A stretch of DNA of 64,000 bases from Amanita rubescens. Taxonomy: Eukaryota > Basidiomycota > Agaricomycetes > Agaricales > Amanitaceae. Positions within the stretch are counted from its first letter, which is position 1. Every line of letters begins with the position of its first letter. Below are positions 58,980 to 64,000 of this stretch, piece after piece. The stretch covers positions 1-64,000 of the forward strand of contig WION01000291.1 of the NCBI GenBank assembly GCA_015039365.1, given 5' to 3'. The notes beneath the pieces were generated by a model. The model searched no databases. It saw only the letters and a program-made list of their open reading frames with translations, and had not been told where the DNA came from. A program made the translations under genes and the position numbers.

Positions 58980-59945
58980 AAGAGAGCCATTCGGTCTTAA
59001 GTTTACCTGGGAAGTGCGCTCTACGGCCCTTGTGATACGCCCGTTACCGGTTTGGGGCCGTGGAAGCAGGGACAAGTGCCGATGGCTGGATAGTTCGCCA
59101 GCCTGAGGATGACACGGTTAAGCATTGAATCGGAGACGGCTCCCTTGATTAACTCGACGGGTCTCTCGGTGACTGGTGACCTCCGATCTCGAGTGAAAAA
59201 TTCTAATCTTCAACCGCGACGCTATTCTGTGAAATAGCGAGCTGTTAAGCGGACTGCGTATGCTTTATAATATTCATCACTGACGTGTACAACTTAGAAC
59301 AAGACGCGAAGGCAATAATACTAAGAAGCGTGATTATCGATTATCAAGACTTAGCGCTTAGCGCAGAGCTTGGACGGTATCCCCCCCGACAAATGCGCGA
59401 CCGTATTCAAGTTGCCGCCCGGCGCCGACGGTTCTGTCGCAACTGCCCACCACACCTCTTGCCACACATCTCCAGCTATAGTAGGCTATAGTGGTAATAC
59501 TAGTTGACTTTGAATGAAATCAATGATGACTGAGCGCTGAGCAGTGAGATCTATGAGAGATTGCATTTGTTTGGTCCAGGCTCGCAACAGTGACTAGTGA
59601 CTAGTGACTGCTCAAGCGCTCACGCATCAGTACTATCAGTGGCAAAGGACCACAACGGTAGAGACGTTATCATTGCGCGAGGCTCACGTGAATGAAACTT
59701 CTAGGTACTAACTGAGCACGGAGTAAACACGCGGCTGCACTTATTCCCAAATATCGGCTGTCGTCGAATGACTCGAATCATTCTACCTAAGTTGGGTTTG
59801 AAAAAATCGAACCTGAAACGTATGTTCTCCAACACATTGTTTTGATTCCCAGATAGAGAGTGACAGTTAACGTGGTCACACCATCATATAGTAAATATCA
59901 TCATGTAAGTCCTTCGCTTTGAACCGTCTCTGGCAGTATCCGCAA
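58980..59945. other. Spacer between the two tandem FunK1 copies
   Basis: No gene seen. Contains the 59,187-59,340 segment related to 47,553-47,700, a (agtgact)3 microsatellite at about 59,590-59,612, and from 59,550 the upstream block shared with the other FunK1 copies. Confidence 0.55.
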
Positions 59946-62900
59946 TGACTGATCCTGTCGAACGCATCTATTCTGCAAAATCTTCTCAATCGAATGGTTA
60001 CACACCATAGTCATCGTAATGCTCCATAGTGAAACTCCAAAGCAAGCTCGGAATAACGTCAAGAACGATTTGAGGAACAACGTTCGCATCGTCTCTCCTA
60101 ACGACTTCTGTAAATCTTTACTCCCCTTGAATGAAGATTTTGACCGTGAACTTAATAATGTGAAAAAGAGATTCTACAACAATCGTTGGAAGGGCTTCCC
60201 GGATCCGCTGAAGGAGAAAGACCTAGCCGAGTCGAAGTTTTATGGACCATATGTCAACATTGCTCAGGCTGTCAGTGAGGCTTGTCGAAAGCGCGCACCG
60301 CAGGACGCAGTCAAGAGTGACTGGATTGATTGTAGCAAGGCTCCAGCGACACTCAGTAAAGATGATGCTGAGATACGCCCCGGCATCGTTCAAGTCAGTG
60401 CTTCGACGTCACTTGATTTCCATATAGTGAACGAGAGCCTGTGCGAGGCCAAAGGAGATGAAAAGCAGGTGCGTAACTTGAGATATTCGATGCCCCTGAT
60501 CTGATGGCATGAAACAGAAACTATCGAGCATTTGGTGGACACAGATCCACACTATCGTCGAGGTCAAGCCAAGGGGACCACGGGGGGTTGGAGAATTGCA
60601 CGACACGATAGTCCAGCTCTGTTCTTATATTCGTCAAGTTTTCCGCGAGCAATTTGACAGGCGATTTGTCATAGCGTTGCTCCTTTGCGGCGACGGGCTG
60701 ACCTTGTGGTACTGCGACCGCGTCGGACTAGTCGGGACGATAGATCCCATAAATATACACGATGTAAGTGCATTCAAACGAGGGCGAAAGTTTCTCATTC
60801 ATCACTGTAACAGAAACCCGACGAGTTCTTAAAGATCCTTGCTGCCTTTTCGATGTTACCGGCTCACAAGCTAGGGTGGGATCCCACGATGAAGTTATAC
60901 CCAAAAAATGGGACAGAAGCTGTCCCATCCTATACTGTTTTTCAACGGTGCCACCCATCCATGTTTAGGTGGTCCATTCCAATGCCATCCGAAGAAGACC
61001 CACATCTGCTGGAAGAGTTCATCACAATCAGAGCTTTGCTCACCGTTGTTTCGCAGAGAATATGTGGCCGCGCTTCTATTGTATGGGAAGTTATAAAGAA
61101 GAGAGATTACGAGAGAGGCCAAGATGATCCTCCGGTATGTGTCTTAGATTTTGCTTGCTTTACGATTGCTTGAGCTGTTGCCAGATATATGTATTGAAAC
61201 AGGCCTGGCAGCCCGTGGACAAGGAGGTGGAAGCGAACGATGGAGTATTTGAAGCGAGGATGTATGCGATGGCCGGCATGTACGAGGATCGGATTTATTC
61301 GCATGAAAGAGTGAAGAAAGGGAACGATATTTTCTCCACTGAATCGTTTCGAGGAAACTGCAAAGATCGAACATATAGACAAGCAGTTGAAGAATTGAAA
61401 CTCAAGTTCGACCTTGGTGTTCAGGAGGGCAAGAGAGGGAGAAAACGCACGCATTCGAATGCTGAGCTCCGCTCCGAGCACGAGGCACCTTATTCATATA
61501 TACAATTGCTCCAGGTTAACGATAACATATTCCGCATTGATGACCAAATTCAAGGCAACGATAACAATTTTCACCTTCACCCACGGACTCTCGTACGGAT
61601 TTTAATGAAGAAGCACGGCTATTCGCTGCGGCACTTTGTGGATAATTTTGAACTTGTTACGGTGTTAAGAGATGTGGTTCAAGGTGAGTTAGGCTGTGCT
61701 CAAATTCCAAGGCTAACAAGATATTTGTAGACCATAAAAATATGTACGATAAAGGTATTCTACACCGTGACATTAGCTCTGGCAATATCCTTATTTGCGA
61801 CGACGATGACGATGAAACAAAGGATGCTGGAATGTTGATCGATTTAGATCATTCCAAGTATTCGGCCAAAACCAGAGTTGTGCCTAAGCACCCCATTATG
61901 GACGAGGAAATGGAGTATCTTCAATCAACGATTTTTCGATTTCAAAAAGGGCAAGAAGTTAAAACAGGCTTTAATGCAGATGTGTTGTCGAAAGCCTGGG
62001 GCATGTTCGGCATTGAGTTAGGCACCGTAATGTATCTCGTTGATTTTTCGACAGCTCGATTGAACGGTTTTGGAATCGGTAATGATATAACCACCGTATG
62101 GACGGCGAATGACTTATATTGGCCTGACGAGGTGAGCCTAGGATGGTTGCAATTTCTATATGGTTTTGCTAATGTCACAATGAAAGCTTGAACAGGAACT
62201 CCCCGATTTTAGCACGCATGAGGCACGAAAAGGACCCGAACTCACAGTAAGTAAATGCATTCATACCGTGCATATGCTGACGATGGCCAGGGAACAATTC
62301 CCTTTATCAGCGCAGAGCTTGTGGAATCCTCCTGCATCAATGTCAATGTACCTAAACCTGTCCATAATGCCGTTCATGACATGGAATCGCTTCTATGGGT
62401 CCTCGTATCCATCTGTCTTACCCAGGATGGCAAGAACGGAGTCATATGCCGCCAGGAGCTTCAGCTAGCTCCAGGCGTGGAGAACGATCTAACGAGGCTC
62501 GTCCGTGTACTCTTTGGGCAAAGAGATGCCAAAGAAAAATTACGATGCTTAACAACGCCCGCGTTTTTCGAAAACATACTCGAGCATGTTCATCCATATT
62601 TTAACTGCCTCAAGCCTTTGCTGTTAAGGTTGCGCTGGGCCTTGTATTTTGCTCATCTATACAAGGGCGTGGAGCACTACAACATTCATAAAGTCATATT
62701 ATCTATTCTTGACGAAACTGTTGTCGAACTGAGGCAGGAACGAAATAACACGAAATCCGATGTTCTCGAAGCAAAGCGAAAGCGTCGAGATGACTGGGGA
62801 AAGAGGAGGCTCGTTTCCGGGCAGTTCTCCGATACCAATGGAGAAAAGGGAGAATCCGATCATCTCCCGAATCCTGGGGGATACTCACCCGTATCCAAGG

Positions 62901-62995
62901 CCCAAAGTGACTCGCCGTTTCCCGCCATTCCCAGTGTATCGCCGGACTCCCCATCTCCAGCTCCAAAGAGAAAGCGATCAAAGAGGTTTGCTTGA
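59946..62995 (+). pseudogene. FunK1-type kinase (copy 3) with damaged first exon
   Basis: The original start region (59,946, coding for MTDP) has an inserted T and several deletions compared with copy 2 and stops after ~20 codons. The frame is usable again from an ATG at 60,019 (MLHSETPKQARNNVKNDL). Exon 2 lacks the extra C of copy 2 and reads IWWTQIHTIVEVKP, then LLCGDGLTLWYCDRVGLV. YVLKQAWQPVDKE, FEARMYAMAG, GILHRDISSGNILICD, IDLDHSKY and HNAVHDMESLLWVLVSICL follow, ending PSPAPKRKRSKRFA. The kinase part looks open throughout, so an N-terminally shortened protein starting at 60,019 is possible. It matches copy 1 in the 61,870-62,120 block and copy 2 in the last exon. Confidence 0.8.
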
Positions 62996-63258
62996 ACAGA
63001 AGGGTTGCAGGTGCCAACAGTCGGACGGCGGCAGTCATAGGATCGTGGAATCCATGAAATACTAGTCCGTTACCGGTTGATGTATTTTCGATGTACCTAT
63101 ATTGTTTTTAGTTTTTTTATGTACGATATATAACAACTATGTTTTTGGACTGAAGTCACTGCTGCGTAGGGGTCCTTCGATCACGCCCTAGGTATCGTTG
63201 AGAGAACTTCACCGCGCGCGAATTCACGCATACTATAAGTTAAATCAAGGTTGAATTG

Positions 63259-63576
63259 CTACATGTACCAGACCATCGGACTGGAAAAGAAGCAGTTGAT
63301 CGCATGATTTTTAACACATCGCCTATTGATTCTTTGGGAATGACGACCTAGTGGAGGGCGGTATGTTGCTCTCATGGAGTTGGTCGTAATAGCGATCGAG
63401 GACGACCACTGACTCGGGCGAGATTCCATTGGCTGGAACCGACATGGTCGCCCAATTACAATTGAGATAAGATTTTGAGCGGCTCCGAATTCAATACACT
63501 GCAAAAACGTGGATATTATTACTCACGTCGAGGTGGAGCCTTCCTCCAGATCACTACCAGTATAGGCCGCGGACAT
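63259..63576 (-). pseudogene. Broken copy of the 63-aa hypothetical gene
   Basis: ATG at 63,576 (MSAAYTGSDLEEGST) and a GTGAGT donor at 63,526 match the copy at 58,745-58,979, and the second part has RFQPMESRPSQWSSS. The acceptor CGTAG of the other copy is absent here (ctcaattgtaatt), and the alternative TTTTGCAG leads to an early stop. Confidence 0.4.
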
Positions 63577-63863
63577 AAGAGAGCCACTTTCCTGATTAAG
63601 ATTCCCGGGCCGAACTGGATAACCCTTACTAGCTTTCGAAAGACAAATTTACAACGATAACTGAAAGCAATAGAATAGAATCAACTTGCACATATACAAA
63701 ATATTAACACTATGACGATGATTGTCCGTTGAAACAAAATGCACAATATGTAAAGTGGTATCGTAAATCATACCCAATAAATCCCCAATGCTACAGCCTA
63801 TATTTGTTGCCCATGCCTATAAGTAAAATCAGCTCGCCATCGAAATCGACGTCAACACCGCGC

Positions 63864-64000
63864 TCACCTTAGTACACCAAAATCGAACATCGGCGCAGCT
63901 CCTCCGTCGCGAGCATCTGGTCTGTACCTATCCGGGTATCTGGCTTTCTGGATCGTATAGTATAGGAAGTAAATTGGCCATCCTAGCCGTTGCCAGAACG
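63864..64000 (-). CDS. CorA-like protein, C-terminal end (copy 3, cut by window edge)
   Basis: Translating from the right edge gives FWQRLGWPIYFLYYTIQKAR, YPDRYRP and a stop at 63,864. This matches the RLGWPF..YY.I.KA..PEKF tail of CorA-like copies 1 and 2. As in copy 1, the stop context is AGGTGAGC, which could be a splice donor to a further exon. It follows FunK1 copy 3, so FunK1 and CorA-like genes are neighbours twice in this window. Confidence 0.75.
   Translation of the reverse strand, partial: FWQRLGWPIYFLYYTIQKARYPDRYRPDARDGGAAPMFDFGVLR

Noticed and set aside
38124..59612. Heptamer repeats at 38,124-38,148 and 59,590-59,612 as a CRISPR or origin
   Set aside because: Only about three contiguous short units without spacers; ordinary microsatellites in a eukaryotic genome.

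Overview
This is a eukaryotic window, almost certainly from an Agaricomycete (mushroom-forming basidiomycete). Genes are split by many 45-60 bp GT-AG introns. They include a FunK1-type kinase family, fungal CorA-like membrane proteins, a basidiomycete-style F-box/leucine-rich protein, an NB-ARC/TPR protein and an HNH nuclease of the kind common in these fungi. No tRNA, rRNA, CRISPR array or bacterial operon was seen.

Layout. 1-3,963: 3' end of an ArsB/CitT-type permease and a minus-strand NUBPL/IND1-like gene. These form the left arm of an inverted duplication whose right arm lies at about 21,912-25,614. Between the arms are single-copy genes: UTP22 (5,900-9,950, nine exons); a 497-aa protein resembling only the N-terminal part of GTPBP1/2 (10,396-11,889); and a Ser-rich 696-aa protein (19,068-21,273). 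Interleaved with them are three paralogous minus-strand genes for small secreted 10-cysteine proteins (12,040-12,642; 17,004-17,597; 18,181-18,779), two 3' fragments of the GTPBP-like gene, and an ORF1-only LINE-like retroposon flanked by a 12-bp target-site duplication (15,101-16,971).

25,284-40,000 is a permease region: one full copy, one full-length copy with a probable frameshift, one shorter 'half' permease and one relic. It also holds a chimeric pseudogene joining the GTPBP-like 5' end to the Ser-rich gene (29,556-31,632) and an AT-rich NB-ARC/TPR gene (31,920-34,254). 41,042-42,211 is an intact five-exon HNH nuclease gene.

44,046-64,000 is a second duplicated region. A FunK1 kinase gene lies on the minus strand (44,046-47,122), with two further copies on the plus strand (55,426-58,504; 59,946-62,995). 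The first two form a 3.5-kb inverted repeat; the last two form a 4.5-kb tandem repeat. Between them lie two head-to-tail CorA-like genes (minus) and an F-box gene (plus); a third CorA-like copy enters at the right edge.

The window is best read as housekeeping genes (UTP22, NUBPL) embedded in a repeat-driven accessory region, where inverted and tandem duplication, gene decay and probable conversion among copies are all visible. The families that expanded are membrane transport, FunK1 kinases and secreted cysteine-rich proteins; I see no direct evidence that they act in one pathway.
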